Assembly: GCF_000021325.1 (NCBI RefSeq) | Contig: NC_011365.1 | Coordinates: forward strand, 620,001 to 684,000 | DNA: 64,000 bases | Direction of reading: 5' to 3' | Source: Gluconacetobacter diazotrophicus PA1 5 | GTDB taxonomy: Bacteria; Pseudomonadota; Alphaproteobacteria; Acetobacterales; Acetobacteraceae | Shown: in pieces, positions 35,045-44,038 of the stretch | Layout of the letters: every line of letters starts with the position of its first letter | How positions within the stretch are numbered: position 1 is the stretch's first letter | The notes under the pieces: generated by a model | Database searches by the model: none | The model's input: the letters and a program-made list of their open reading frames with translations, nothing else | What the model was told of the DNA's origin: nothing | Made by a program: the position numbers and the translations under genes

Positions 35045-35605
35045 TTACAGGCCGAACGCGTCGCGGATACTGTGCGCCGACTGTCCGGGCGTCATGCGAA
35101 CCGTGTCCAGTTCCAGGTCGTACGCCATGCCGCGATGCACCCGATCATACTGCCAGCGCGCCAGGCCGATCCGCCGATCACCCCGCGCGCGCTCCCGCGC
35201 TTCCAAAATCGCCAGCGGCGCAAACAGCCCGACCAGATGCACGACGCAGCCCGCCAGCAGCGCCCGATAGTCGCGCGCGTCGGCCGCATCCAGCATCACG
35301 TCGTCCACGATCAGGTCGTTCCCCTGCCCCGCCATGGCGGCCACGGCATGGCGCATACCGCGCATCGCCCGTGCCATCACCGCCCCGCCGCGAATGGCGA
35401 TCGAGGGATGCCCGTCCCGGGTTTCGGGGACGAATTGCATGCCATCCGGATGATCGAGCATCCGTGGCGGCAGCATGGAGACGAAATCGTCCATCGCGAC
35501 ATGCAGGAACGGGCGGTCCAGCAGCCCCTGAAGCGCCCGCGCGACGGAACTCTTGCCGACGCTGCCGACACCGTTGAGGATGATGACGCAAGGCGGCCGG
35601 TCCAT
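35045..35605 (-). CDS. Chloramphenicol phosphotransferase-like P-loop kinase
   Basis: A 186-residue P-loop protein with Walker A NGVGSVGKSS at 11-20, MDDFVSMLPP (the acidic pair after strand 2) and DLIVDDVMLD. The pattern fits the CPT-like family, named after chloramphenicol 3-O-phosphotransferase. Most members have unknown small-molecule substrates, so resistance should not be assumed. It starts 3 bases after the amidase stop and ends at the leuA leader. Confidence 0.75.
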   Translation of the reverse strand: MDRPPCVIILNGVGSVGKSSVARALQGLLDRPFLHVAMDDFVSMLPPRMLDHPDGMQFVPETRDGHPSIAIRGGAVMARAMRGMRHAVAAMAGQGNDLIVDDVMLDAADARDYRALLAGCVVHLVGLFAPLAILEARERARGDRRIGLARWQYDRVHRGMAYDLELDTVRMTPGQSAHSIRDAFGL

Positions 35606-35608
35606 ATT

Positions 35609-36508
35609 TCAGCCGGTCAGGTGCGTGATGCCGTTGGCCGAGGCGAAATAACGGTCGATGGCCTGCTTCATGGCCCCGGCGACCATCATCCTGTGTCCGG
35701 CCTGGCGCAATGCGGCTTCGTCCATCCGGTTGGACATGAACCCCATTTCGACCAGCACCGAGGGGATGTCGGCCGATTTCAGCACGACGAAGGCCGCATG
35801 GCGGGACGGATGGGGCAGCAGCCCGATCCGCGACTGGAAGGACGCGACCACGCTGCTGGCCATGTGGGCGGCGCCGCGCCGCGTCTCCTCGGTCACCAGG
35901 CTGGCCAGGATGGCCTGCACCTCGGGCGAACTGGCATGCACCTGCGGGCCGCCGAAGCGGTCGGCGCTGTTTTCGGTGCGCGCCAGCGCCGCGGTCTGCG
36001 CGTCCGACGCCTGGCCCGACAGGGTGTAGACGCTGGCCCCGCGCACCCCGCGATCGGTCAGCGCGTCGGCATGCATGGAAATGAACAGGGCCGCCCGGTG
36101 GGCATGGGCGATATCCACCCGACCTTCCAGCGGAATGAAACGGTCGTCCGACCGCGTCATCGCCACGCGATAGGCGCCGCTGGCCAGCAACTGCCGCCGC
36201 AGTTCGGCCGCCGCGGCCTCGGCGATGTGTTTTTCGTAGGTGCCCGAGACCCCGATCGCGCCCGGGTCCTTTCCGCCATGGCCGGGGTCGAGCATGACCA
36301 GCGGCAGGGGCGCCGCCGCCCGCCCGACGATGGCGGGCGCGGCCAATCCCGCCGCATGCCGCGCATGGTGCGCCACGCGGCGCTGCGCCGCCGACGCGAC
36401 CCGTGGGCGCACGGCCAGGGCCGCCGCCAGGCCGGTCGCGGACAGGCCGGCCCGCAGGACCTGCCGGCGTCCGCGCGCCGTCACGTTATCGGAACGATCC
36501 TCGTGCAT
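35609..36508 (-). CDS. N-acetylmuramoyl-L-alanine amidase (AmiC-type), Tat-exported
   Basis: A 299-residue periplasmic zinc amidase that removes peptide stems from murein, mainly in daughter-cell separation. A twin-arginine signal (ARGRRQVLRAG then an Ala-rich hydrophobic stretch, cut near 40) is followed by an Amidase_3 domain: LVMLDPGHGGKDPGAIG (first Zn His), the GTYEKH Glu, FISMHADAL (second His) and VLVEMGFMSN with the catalytic Glu. The AMIN domain found in many AmiC proteins is absent. Confidence 0.9.
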   Translation of the reverse strand: MHEDRSDNVTARGRRQVLRAGLSATGLAAALAVRPRVASAAQRRVAHHARHAAGLAAPAIVGRAAAPLPLVMLDPGHGGKDPGAIGVSGTYEKHIAEAAAAELRRQLLASGAYRVAMTRSDDRFIPLEGRVDIAHAHRAALFISMHADALTDRGVRGASVYTLSGQASDAQTAALARTENSADRFGGPQVHASSPEVQAILASLVTEETRRGAAHMASSVVASFQSRIGLLPHPSRHAAFVVLKSADIPSVLVEMGFMSNRMDEAALRQAGHRMMVAGAMKQAIDRYFASANGITHLTG

Positions 36509-37133
36509 GAATACCGGTCCCTGTTGCGGATCCTGCCCGCCACCCTAGCAGGGTCCGTGGCCCAAGTCAGCATTTCAACGACTTGCGGGGGGTCATTGGT
36601 ACGGACGCGCAGGCGGCATCCCTGCCTGCCAACGGGTGCTTGCAGCGGGGGCGCAGTTAGGTCATGCTGTACTGGTGATGGAACCGCGTCGATCGACGCC
36701 GGAACACGGCAAGGTCGGCATGACCGGGTCCATCCGGCAGGCCGGCCCATCGGGGCGTGGCGCCCGACGCCGAGGCGATCGGGCCGCCCCACGCTGACGG
36801 GACAAGGCTGCCGCTCCGCCCCCGGCCGCAAGGCCGGGCGCAGGATGACGACGCCATGTGATCCGACGATGCGACCGGGCGCTGCACGGGCGCGCGTCAC
36901 CGCCTGATGAGGATGGATGAACGCCACGCGACCCGCACTGGCAGACGGCACGACACAGCACGCGTCCCACGTGACGCGCGCTGGCGCCGCCTGCGCGGGC
37001 CCCGCCGCAACGGTTTCCGGATCCATCGTATTTTCCCCGTCTGCTTTTGCCCGTCTTGCCCGTCGCAGTTGCCCGTCCCCCATGCGGACGCAGGACAGAC
37101 GCCGGGACAGGGCATACCGGAGTTCCGTTTTTA
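36509..37133. other. Long intergenic region upstream of RNase E
   Basis: No gene is supported in 625 bases; reading frames here lack family features and ribosome sites. A CCCGGCC-GCAA-GGCCGGG hairpin lies at 36821-36838. Long 5' leaders upstream of rne are known to carry autoregulatory structures in other proteobacteria, so part of this may be the rne untranslated leader. Confidence 0.45.
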
Positions 37134-40100
37134 ATGAACAAGCGCATGCTGATCGATACGACCCACGCGGAAGAAACCCGCGTGGTCGTAATGGATGGTA
37201 ACAGGCTCGAAGACTACGACGTCGAGGCATCGGCCAAGAAACAGCTCAAGGGCAATATCTACCTGGCCAAGGTGATCCGGGTCGAGCCCAGCCTGCAGGC
37301 CGCCTTCGTCGAATATGGCGGGAACCGCCACGGCTTCCTGGCCTTCAGCGAGATCCATCCGGACTATTACCAGATCCCCGTCGCGGATCGCGAGAAGCTG
37401 CTGGCCCTTCAGGAAGAAGAGGCCCGCATCGACGAGGCGCAGTCGCAGGACGACGACGCCGAGGCGCCGGCCGAGCCCGCCGCCGCCGATGCCCAGGCCG
37501 ATGGCGACGCCCAGGCCGCCGACGGCGAGGCCGAGCCGCTGCCGGAAACCGTGGGCGGCGAGACCGACACGGGCGACGAGAGCCTGGTCCAGCGCCGCAT
37601 CGCCCGCTTCCTGCGCAACTACAAGATCCAGGAGGTCATTCGCCGCCGCCAGATCCTGCTGGTGCAGGTCGTCAAGGAAGAGCGCGGCAACAAGGGCGCG
37701 GCGCTGACCACCTATATCTCGCTGGCCGGGCGCTATTGCGTGCTGATGCCCAATTCGCTGCGCGGCGGCGGGGTATCGCGCAAGATCACGTCGGTGGCCG
37801 ACCGCCGCCGGCTGAAGGACGTGATCGCGGAACTGCAGATCCCGCGCGGCATGGCGATGATCGTCCGCACCGCCGGCGCCCAGCGGCCGCGGCCCGAGAT
37901 CATGCGCGACTGCGAGTACCTGCTGCGGCTGTGGGACGACATCCGCGACCACACGATGCATTCCGTCGCCCCCGCGCTGATCTATGAAGAAGCCAGCCTG
38001 ATCAAGCGCGCCATCCGCGACATCTATACCCGCGATGTGGGCGAGATCCTGGTCGACGGCGAGGCCGGATGGAAATCGGCGCGCGAATTCATGCGCATGC
38101 TGATGCCGCAGAGCGCGCCGAAGGTGAAATGCTGGCGGGACGGCGGCCAGCCGCTGTTTTCGCACTTCAATGTCGAGGGCCTGCTGGACTCGATGCTCTC
38201 CCCCACGGTGCAACTGCGCTCGGGCGGGTATCTGGTCATCAACCAGGCCGAGGCCCTGGTCGCGATCGACGTCAATTCGGGCCGCGCGACGCGCGAGCGC
38301 AATATCGAAGAGACGGCGCTGCGCACCAACCTGGAAGCGGCCGAGGAAGTGGCGCGGCAACTGCGCCTGCGCGACCTGGCCGGACTGATCGTCATCGATT
38401 TCATCGATATGGAAAGCCGCAAGCACAACGGGATGGTCGAGCGGCGGCTGAAGGACGCGCTGCGCACCGACCGCGCGCGCATCCAGGTCGGCGCGATCTC
38501 GCATTTCGGGCTGCTGGAAATGTCGCGGCAGCGGCTGCGCCCGTCGATCGCTGAATCGACCTTCACCCCCTGCCCGCACTGCCAGGGCACCGGCATCATA
38601 CGCGGCACTGAAAGTGCGGCCCTGCATGTGCTGCGCGCCGTCGAGGAAGAGGGCGCGCGCCGTCGCGCGGCCGAGATCACGGTGCATGTGGCCGCCGAGA
38701 TCGCGCTCTATATCCTGAACAACAAGCGGGCCTGGCTGAGCGAGATCGAAAAGCGGCACAAGATGCATGTCGTCTTCTCGCCCGATGCCAGCCTGCTGCC
38801 GCCGCAGCTTCGCATCGAGCGCGTACGGCCGCAGACCGAACGGTTCGAGCCCGTCGCGCCGCCGGTGCTGGCCGAACCGACCGACATCCTGGCCGAGGAG
38901 ACCGAAGCCGCCGCGCCCGTCGTGCGCGAAATCCCGATCCAGGCCGAAGCCCCGGCCGATGCGGCCGTCGCAGCCGAGGCCGCGCCGGTTTCCACCGAGG
39001 AAGGCGAGGAAGGAACCGATCATCGCCGCCGCCGCCGGCGGCGCCGTCGCCGGCGTGGCGGCGAGCGGGCCGAGGGTGCGCCCCAGGCCGTGCCGGCCGA
39101 AGCCGCCGATGCGGAACAGGCGGACGAAGACGCCGGACATGGGAACGAGGGCGAGGAAGAGACCGTGCCCACCATCCATGCCGAGAGCGTGCCCGAGCCC
39201 GCGCCGGCCCGTGAAGAGGGCGGACGCGACCGCAATCGCCGCCGCCGTGACCGGCAGGACCGCCGTCCGGCACAGCCGGCCGCCCCGCCGGCGCAGGCAC
39301 CGTATCGCGGCCCGACGCCGGCCAATCCGTTCGGCGACGGCATCCTCGATATTTTCGATGTGATCGAGCAATCGACCGAGGCCCCGCAGGCCCCTGTCCG
39401 GCGGCCCGAGCCGAATGCGATGCCGGCCGACATCGTCGACGTCGCCGAGACGCTGGCCGTGTCGGAACCCGAGGCGGTCCCCGCGATCGTCGAAGCCGAA
39501 ATCGTGATCGAGGCCGCCCCCGTGGAAGCCGCGCCGGTCGAGGCTGAACCTGTTGAGGTCGAGGCCGAGACGGTCGAAACCCCGGCCAAGCCCCGCCGCC
39601 GCACCCGCGCCCGCAAGAGCGCGGTGGCCGAGGCCATGACGGCCGAGGCCCCGGACAGCACGACGGAGCCCGCGCCCGTTGCCGCCGAGGCTGAAGAACC
39701 GGCCAAGCCCAAGCGTCGCCGCGCGGCGACGCCGCGCAAGACGGCCGCCAAGGCAGCGGCGGAAGAGCCGACCGTTGCCGACAGCGCGCCCCCGGCGACA
39801 GCCGAGGCCGTACCCGCCGAGGATGCGGCCGAAGCGGCACCGAAGAAGCCGACCCGCAAGCGGACCACGCGGGCGACCACCACGACCCGCGCCCGCAAGG
39901 CCAAGCCGGCCGAGGACGCCGCAACCGAGGCTGATGCCACCGAGGCGGCCGAACCGGCCCCCGAGGCCCCGGCCAAGCCGCGCCGCACGCGCAAGGCCCC
40001 TGCCCGCGCCAAGGCAGCGGCGAAGCCGCAGGCGGAAGCGGAAGCCGAGGCCACGGCCGAAGCGACCCCGGAAGCCGAAAAGACGGCCCCGGTGGTACAG

Positions 40101-40163
40101 CCGATCGTCATCGACGATTCCAAACCGGCCCCGGCCCGCAAGACCGGCTGGTGGCGCCGCTGA
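37134..40163 (+). CDS. rne: Ribonuclease E/G family endoribonuclease
   Basis: A 1009-residue enzyme for mRNA decay and rRNA/tRNA processing. An S1 RNA-binding domain (about 35-200) is split by a very acidic Ala/Glu/Asp insert, as usual in alphaproteobacteria. A 5'-sensor/RNase H-like region follows, then the DNase I-like catalytic part with VAIDVNSGRATRERNIEET (Asp near 379) and IVIDFIDM (Asp near 422). The Zn-link CPHC is near 480. An Arg-rich stretch lies around 630. The last ~370 residues are low-complexity Ala/Pro/Glu/Lys scaffold sequence ending GWWRR, likely the degradosome platform. ATG 37134 matches the family start MNKRMLIDTTHAEETRV. Confidence 0.95.
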   Translation: MNKRMLIDTTHAEETRVVVMDGNRLEDYDVEASAKKQLKGNIYLAKVIRVEPSLQAAFVEYGGNRHGFLAFSEIHPDYYQIPVADREKLLALQEEEARIDEAQSQDDDAEAPAEPAAADAQADGDAQAADGEAEPLPETVGGETDTGDESLVQRRIARFLRNYKIQEVIRRRQILLVQVVKEERGNKGAALTTYISLAGRYCVLMPNSLRGGGVSRKITSVADRRRLKDVIAELQIPRGMAMIVRTAGAQRPRPEIMRDCEYLLRLWDDIRDHTMHSVAPALIYEEASLIKRAIRDIYTRDVGEILVDGEAGWKSAREFMRMLMPQSAPKVKCWRDGGQPLFSHFNVEGLLDSMLSPTVQLRSGGYLVINQAEALVAIDVNSGRATRERNIEETALRTNLEAAEEVARQLRLRDLAGLIVIDFIDMESRKHNGMVERRLKDALRTDRARIQVGAISHFGLLEMSRQRLRPSIAESTFTPCPHCQGTGIIRGTESAALHVLRAVEEEGARRRAAEITVHVAAEIALYILNNKRAWLSEIEKRHKMHVVFSPDASLLPPQLRIERVRPQTERFEPVAPPVLAEPTDILAEETEAAAPVVREIPIQAEAPADAAVAAEAAPVSTEEGEEGTDHRRRRRRRRRRRGGERAEGAPQAVPAEAADAEQADEDAGHGNEGEEETVPTIHAESVPEPAPAREEGGRDRNRRRRDRQDRRPAQPAAPPAQAPYRGPTPANPFGDGILDIFDVIEQSTEAPQAPVRRPEPNAMPADIVDVAETLAVSEPEAVPAIVEAEIVIEAAPVEAAPVEAEPVEVEAETVETPAKPRRRTRARKSAVAEAMTAEAPDSTTEPAPVAAEAEEPAKPKRRRAATPRKTAAKAAAEEPTVADSAPPATAEAVPAEDAAEAAPKKPTRKRTTRATTTTRARKAKPAEDAATEADATEAAEPAPEAPAKPRRTRKAPARAKAAAKPQAEAEAEATAEATPEAEKTAPVVQPIVIDDSKPAPARKTGWWRR

Positions 40164-40200
40164 CACCAGCGCGGCGGGCCATTCCAGCCCGTTGAACAAG

Positions 40201-40236
40201 AAGCCCCGCTTCCGAAAGGAGGCGGGGCTTTTTTGT
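40201..40236 (+). terminator. rne terminator
   Basis: A 13-bp stem (AAGCCCCGCTTCC / GGAGGCGGGGCTT, one G-T pair) with a GAAA tetraloop, followed by TTTTTTG. It ends the rne transcript 38 bases after the stop. Confidence 0.9.
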
Positions 40237-40395
40237 TATCCAGTGCAGGGTCCCTGCTTCGGCCGGGCACGCCCGAGGGGGAGAATAAATATAATCTTCA
40301 CAATTGGCGCCCCGGAAATCGCCTAGACTCATCCATGAATATGCGTCGCTTCGCGCGGACAAGCGGCCTGGGCACAAAAATCAACGAGGCAGCCA

Positions 40396-42279
40396 GTGCG
40401 CTTTTTCGGCATCAAGGTATCTTTAGGCCTCCTTTTCATACTCATCGCGCTGTCCTGCGTTTTTTCCGGAATATCTTCGATAAGAGGGCTGACGCAGGTC
40501 AATCTCCGGGTAGAGGAGATCGCGCACAAATCGCTGGCGAACATCAGGGGCCTGGCCGCGATCGACAGTCAGATCCGCGCTTTCCGGGGCGTCGAGATCA
40601 AGCAACTCGGGACATCCTCGCCAGAGGAGTTTGCGACTCTTTCCAGTTCCAGCGCCGCGATTTCCGATAAAATCGCGCATGCCATCGACGCGTACGTGCC
40701 CTTCATCCAGACCGACCAGGATCAGGTCCTGTTCCACAACCTTGAAACGCAGTGGGACGAGTACAAGGATTTCCACGACACCACATTCAAGAACTGGGGC
40801 GCGGCCCACGACAGGACCCAGACCCTTGTCAACGAGGGGCAACGCCTGATCGAATTGCAGGAAACGGTTTCCGAAACGCTGACGTCCTTCATGAATGGAA
40901 ACATACAGGACGCCGCCACCTACGCTTCGGAATCGGGGGCCACATACACGGCGACGCTGCGGCGGGTCTATGCGGCGTATGTCACGCTGTTCGTTTCCAT
41001 GCTCATTTCCGGCCTTGTCGTGGTGCTGAACATTCTTCGGCCGCTTCAGAAAATCAATGCATCCATCAGCAGGTTGGCAAAGGGCCAGACCGATCTGACG
41101 TTCCCGTGCGCGGACAGGAAGGATGAAATCGGCGATATTTCCCGGTCCCTGGACGTCTTCCGCGCCGCCGCCATCGCGAAGAGGGACCTGGAGCGCGACG
41201 CCGAACTCCAGCGCCAGCGTGCCGACACCGAACGCGCTTCCATTCAGAAAAAAGCCGAAGCCGAAGCCAGCGAATGGCTGCGCAGGGCGACGGGCACCCT
41301 GGCGGCCGGCCTGAAACGGATGGCCGAGGGCGACCTGTCCTTCCAGATCGAGACCCGGTTTTCAAAAGAGTTCGAGCCGCTGCGCGAGGATTTCAACCAG
41401 TCCCTGACCCAGCTTGCCGCGACGTTCGCCCAGATGTCGGGCGCCATTCAGGCCATCAGCAACGGCGCGCGCGAACTGGCGACCGGGGCCGACAACCTGG
41501 CGTCCCGGACCGAACGCCAGGCGACGGCCCTGGAGCAGACGGACGCCGCCGTGGCGGGCATTGCGCAAAGCGTGGGGGATACGGCCAGGCGATCCGAAAC
41601 CGCCCAGCAGATCGGCACGCAGGCGCGCCGGTCCGCCGCCGCGTCAAGCACGATCACGCATGCGACGGAAGAGGCCATGAACCGCATCGAGAACGGCTCG
41701 GAACAGATTTCATCGGTTGTCGATGTGATCGAGAGCATTGCCTTCCAGACCAACATCCTGGCGCTGAATGCCAGCGTCGAGGCTGCCAGGGCCGGTGACG
41801 CGGGCCGGGGCTTCGCCGTGGTCGCCCACGAGGTCCGGTCGCTGGCGCAGAAATGCGGCGAGGCCGCCGTGGATGTCAGGACCGTCATCCGCAATACCGC
41901 CGCCGACGTGAAGGAAGGCTCGGGCCGCGTGAAGGAATGCAGCGGAACATTGCGGACGATCGTGGACTTCATCGGTCAGATGGGCCAGCACCTGGACGCC
42001 ATAGCCGTCTCGGCCAGGGAACAATCCGCCAGCCTGACGGACATCACCGCCGCGATGGCCTCGCTGGGTCAGACGACCCAGCAGAATGCCGCCGTCGCGG
42101 AACAGTTCAACGCCGCGTCCTCCAGCCTCGCGAACGAAAGCCACCGGCTTAACGACCTTGTCGGGCAGTTCCACCTGCCGGAGCCGGCGGAAGACGAGTC
42201 CGGTCAGGACCTGGAGTTCATGGACGCTGATCTCCCCAGCGCCAGCGCCAGCCCCCTTCGGTTTTCCGTCGGCAGATAA
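40396..42279 (+). CDS. Methyl-accepting chemotaxis protein
   Basis: A 627-residue receptor. A membrane segment at about 7-27 is followed by a four-helix periplasmic sensor domain (28-190), a second membrane segment (195-217) and HAMP (to about 270). The cytoplasmic helical bundle has the highly conserved hairpin tip around 450-480 (FQTNILALNASVEAARAGDA, GRGFAVVAHEVRSLAQ). It would signal to CheA/CheW; the ligand is unknown. The GTG start at 40396 follows GAGG. No che genes are nearby. Confidence 0.92.
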   Translation: MRFFGIKVSLGLLFILIALSCVFSGISSIRGLTQVNLRVEEIAHKSLANIRGLAAIDSQIRAFRGVEIKQLGTSSPEEFATLSSSSAAISDKIAHAIDAYVPFIQTDQDQVLFHNLETQWDEYKDFHDTTFKNWGAAHDRTQTLVNEGQRLIELQETVSETLTSFMNGNIQDAATYASESGATYTATLRRVYAAYVTLFVSMLISGLVVVLNILRPLQKINASISRLAKGQTDLTFPCADRKDEIGDISRSLDVFRAAAIAKRDLERDAELQRQRADTERASIQKKAEAEASEWLRRATGTLAAGLKRMAEGDLSFQIETRFSKEFEPLREDFNQSLTQLAATFAQMSGAIQAISNGARELATGADNLASRTERQATALEQTDAAVAGIAQSVGDTARRSETAQQIGTQARRSAAASSTITHATEEAMNRIENGSEQISSVVDVIESIAFQTNILALNASVEAARAGDAGRGFAVVAHEVRSLAQKCGEAAVDVRTVIRNTAADVKEGSGRVKECSGTLRTIVDFIGQMGQHLDAIAVSAREQSASLTDITAAMASLGQTTQQNAAVAEQFNAASSSLANESHRLNDLVGQFHLPEPAEDESGQDLEFMDADLPSASASPLRFSVGR

Positions 42280-42502
42280 GAAGGAAGACCAGCGTCGCGA
42301 TCAGGTCGAAAACGACCAGTGCCGGAACCACCACCCAGGCATTGGACCTGGCCAGAACGAATTGGGGCAGCATCATCGGGGGGAACGAGAGGGCTACCAC
42401 AAAGGCGCCAAAGAGCGCCCAGCCTTGCCATGTGACGGGAAGCCCGGCCCCGTATCCGTACCGCTTTGCCCGAAACCATGCCTTTGACGGAAAGTCGGAC
42501 AT
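42218..42502 (-). CDS. Small membrane protein, unknown
   Basis: A 94-residue protein. An amphipathic WFRAKRYGYGAGLPVTWQGW start, which recurs in small uncharacterised membrane proteins, is followed by two membrane segments (about 28-47 and 56-76) and a basic end. The start at 42502 is chosen because GGAGG lies 8 bases before it; another ATG is 5 codons earlier. It overlaps the chemotaxis receptor's end by 62 bases on the opposite strand. Confidence 0.6.
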   Translation of the reverse strand: MSDFPSKAWFRAKRYGYGAGLPVTWQGWALFGAFVVALSFPPMMLPQFVLARSNAWVVVPALVVFDLIATLVFLLICRRKTEGGWRWRWGDQRP

Positions 42503-42541
42503 CCGGTCATCCTCCATGCGTCTGCCGGCGGCCGCGAAACC

Positions 42542-44038
42542 TTATCCTTCGACACCATTCGGATCGGACGGCACCGTTTCCCAGCCCGGTCCGATGATCG
42601 CGGCGCTGCGCCGGCCCATGCCGTCGATCCGTAGCACGATGACGTTCTGTTCTTCCAGATAGGCCAGCTGGCGGCGGGCGCGGCCCAGCGAGTGGGTGCC
42701 GTAGGCACGGGCGATCGTGGCGTCCGACGGACAGGGGGCGCCTTCCATGGCCGCGCGGGCGATCAGCAGGAAGATGCCGCGCACGTCGTCCGGCAGGGGG
42801 GCAGCGATCCGCTCAGCGGCCTGCCAGGCCTCGGTCTCGGCGGTTTCGGCGTCGATGCCGGCGCGGGCGGTGGCCAGGACGCGGCGGAATTGCGGCATGT
42901 CCAGCGCCTGCCGCCCCATGCCCTCGATCCGGCAGCGGACCAGGAAGTCCTGGTACAGCACATGCACGGGGCGGAAGCCGGCATCCTCGTCGCGCAGGAT
43001 TTCGGCCAGGATCGTCGTGAAGCGCCGGCGCTGCGCCGCCCGGTCGGCCGGGGTTTCGACCACCGGTTCCTCGGCCTCGGCTTCCACCGCCGCCGAGGCC
43101 GCGTGGGCGGCCAGTTGCGCCAGGATATCGGGCGGCGGCGGTGCGGCCGGGCGCGACGGGCGGGCGAATGCCTCGCGCTCGGGCAGTTTCGTCAGGATCA
43201 GGTCGCGAATGTCCTCGGGCGGCGGCGCGGGGGCGAAGGGCAGCAGGGCGGGACCGGCCGAGCGGCTTTCGGTTTCCACCGGGCCGATGCGCACCGCGAC
43301 GGGGCGGCGGCAGAGCGCCGGGCCCAGCGCCACGAAATATCCCCGTTCCAGGTCGCGGAAGCTTTCGGCCTGCCGGCGCTCCATCCCCAGCAGGTCGGCG
43401 GCGCGCATCATGTCGATATCGAGGAACGTGCGCCCCATCAGGAAATTCGACGCCTCCGCCGCCACGTTCTTGGCCAGCTTGGCCAGGCGCTGGGTGGCGA
43501 TCACCCCCGCCAGCCCGCGCTTGCGGCCACGGCACATCAGGTTGGTCATGGCCCCCAGCGAGGCCCGCCGGGCTTCGTCCGATACGTCGCCGGCGGCGGC
43601 GGGGGCGAACAATTGCGCCTCGTCCACCACCACCAGCACGGGATACCAGTATTCCCGCCCGACCTCGAACATCCCGCCCAGGAAGGCCGCCGCGCGACGC
43701 ATCTGCACGTCCGCGTCGGCCCCCTCCAGGTTCAGCACGACCGAGGCCCGATGGACCCGCATCCGCTCGCCCGCCGCCTGCAGCTCCGCCTCGGTATGGG
43801 CCGCGCCGTCGATCACCAGATGGCCGAATTTCTCCGCCAGGCTGACGAAGTCGCCCTCGGGGTCGATGATGGCCTGCTGGACCAGGGTCGCGGATTGTTC
43901 CAGCAGCCGGCGCAGCAGGTGCGATTTGCCCGATCCGGAATTGCCCTGCACCAACAGGCGAGTGGACAGCAATTCCGCCAGATCCATCGCGGCGGGGCCG
44001 CCGCCGCGCACATCCCCAATCGTGATCGCAACCGTCAT
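42542..44038 (-). CDS. HerA-like ATP-binding protein (DUF87)
   Basis: A 498-residue ATPase of the HerA/FtsK group. Walker A VQGNSGSGKSHLLRRL is near 29-44 and Walker B VLVVVDEAQLF near 133-143. An arginine-containing RGRKRGLAGVIATQR (sensor-like) and a conserved LLGMERRQAESFRDLERGYF follow. The C-terminal 200 residues include a possible winged-helix end (YGTHSLGRARRQLAYLEEQN). HerA proteins translocate DNA with NurA nucleases; no nuclease gene is adjacent, so the role is unknown. It overlaps the flavoprotein gene (ATGA, 44035-44038). Confidence 0.82.
   Translation of the reverse strand: MTVAITIGDVRGGGPAAMDLAELLSTRLLVQGNSGSGKSHLLRRLLEQSATLVQQAIIDPEGDFVSLAEKFGHLVIDGAAHTEAELQAAGERMRVHRASVVLNLEGADADVQMRRAAAFLGGMFEVGREYWYPVLVVVDEAQLFAPAAAGDVSDEARRASLGAMTNLMCRGRKRGLAGVIATQRLAKLAKNVAAEASNFLMGRTFLDIDMMRAADLLGMERRQAESFRDLERGYFVALGPALCRRPVAVRIGPVETESRSAGPALLPFAPAPPPEDIRDLILTKLPEREAFARPSRPAAPPPPDILAQLAAHAASAAVEAEAEEPVVETPADRAAQRRRFTTILAEILRDEDAGFRPVHVLYQDFLVRCRIEGMGRQALDMPQFRRVLATARAGIDAETAETEAWQAAERIAAPLPDDVRGIFLLIARAAMEGAPCPSDATIARAYGTHSLGRARRQLAYLEEQNVIVLRIDGMGRRSAAIIGPGWETVPSDPNGVEG

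Noticed and set aside
35045-35605. Antibiotic resistance gene (chloramphenicol phosphotransferase)
   Set aside because: Only the family fold is supported; most such proteins have other, unknown substrates.
34811-36907. 698-residue plus-strand frame over the leuA leader, kinase and amidase genes
   Set aside because: The amidase and kinase on the minus strand have complete active sites, and the frame has no recognisable domain.
37131-40199. 1022-residue reading frame antisense to rne
   Set aside because: It is the complementary shadow of GC-rich codons in the RNase E gene; low complexity and no family features.
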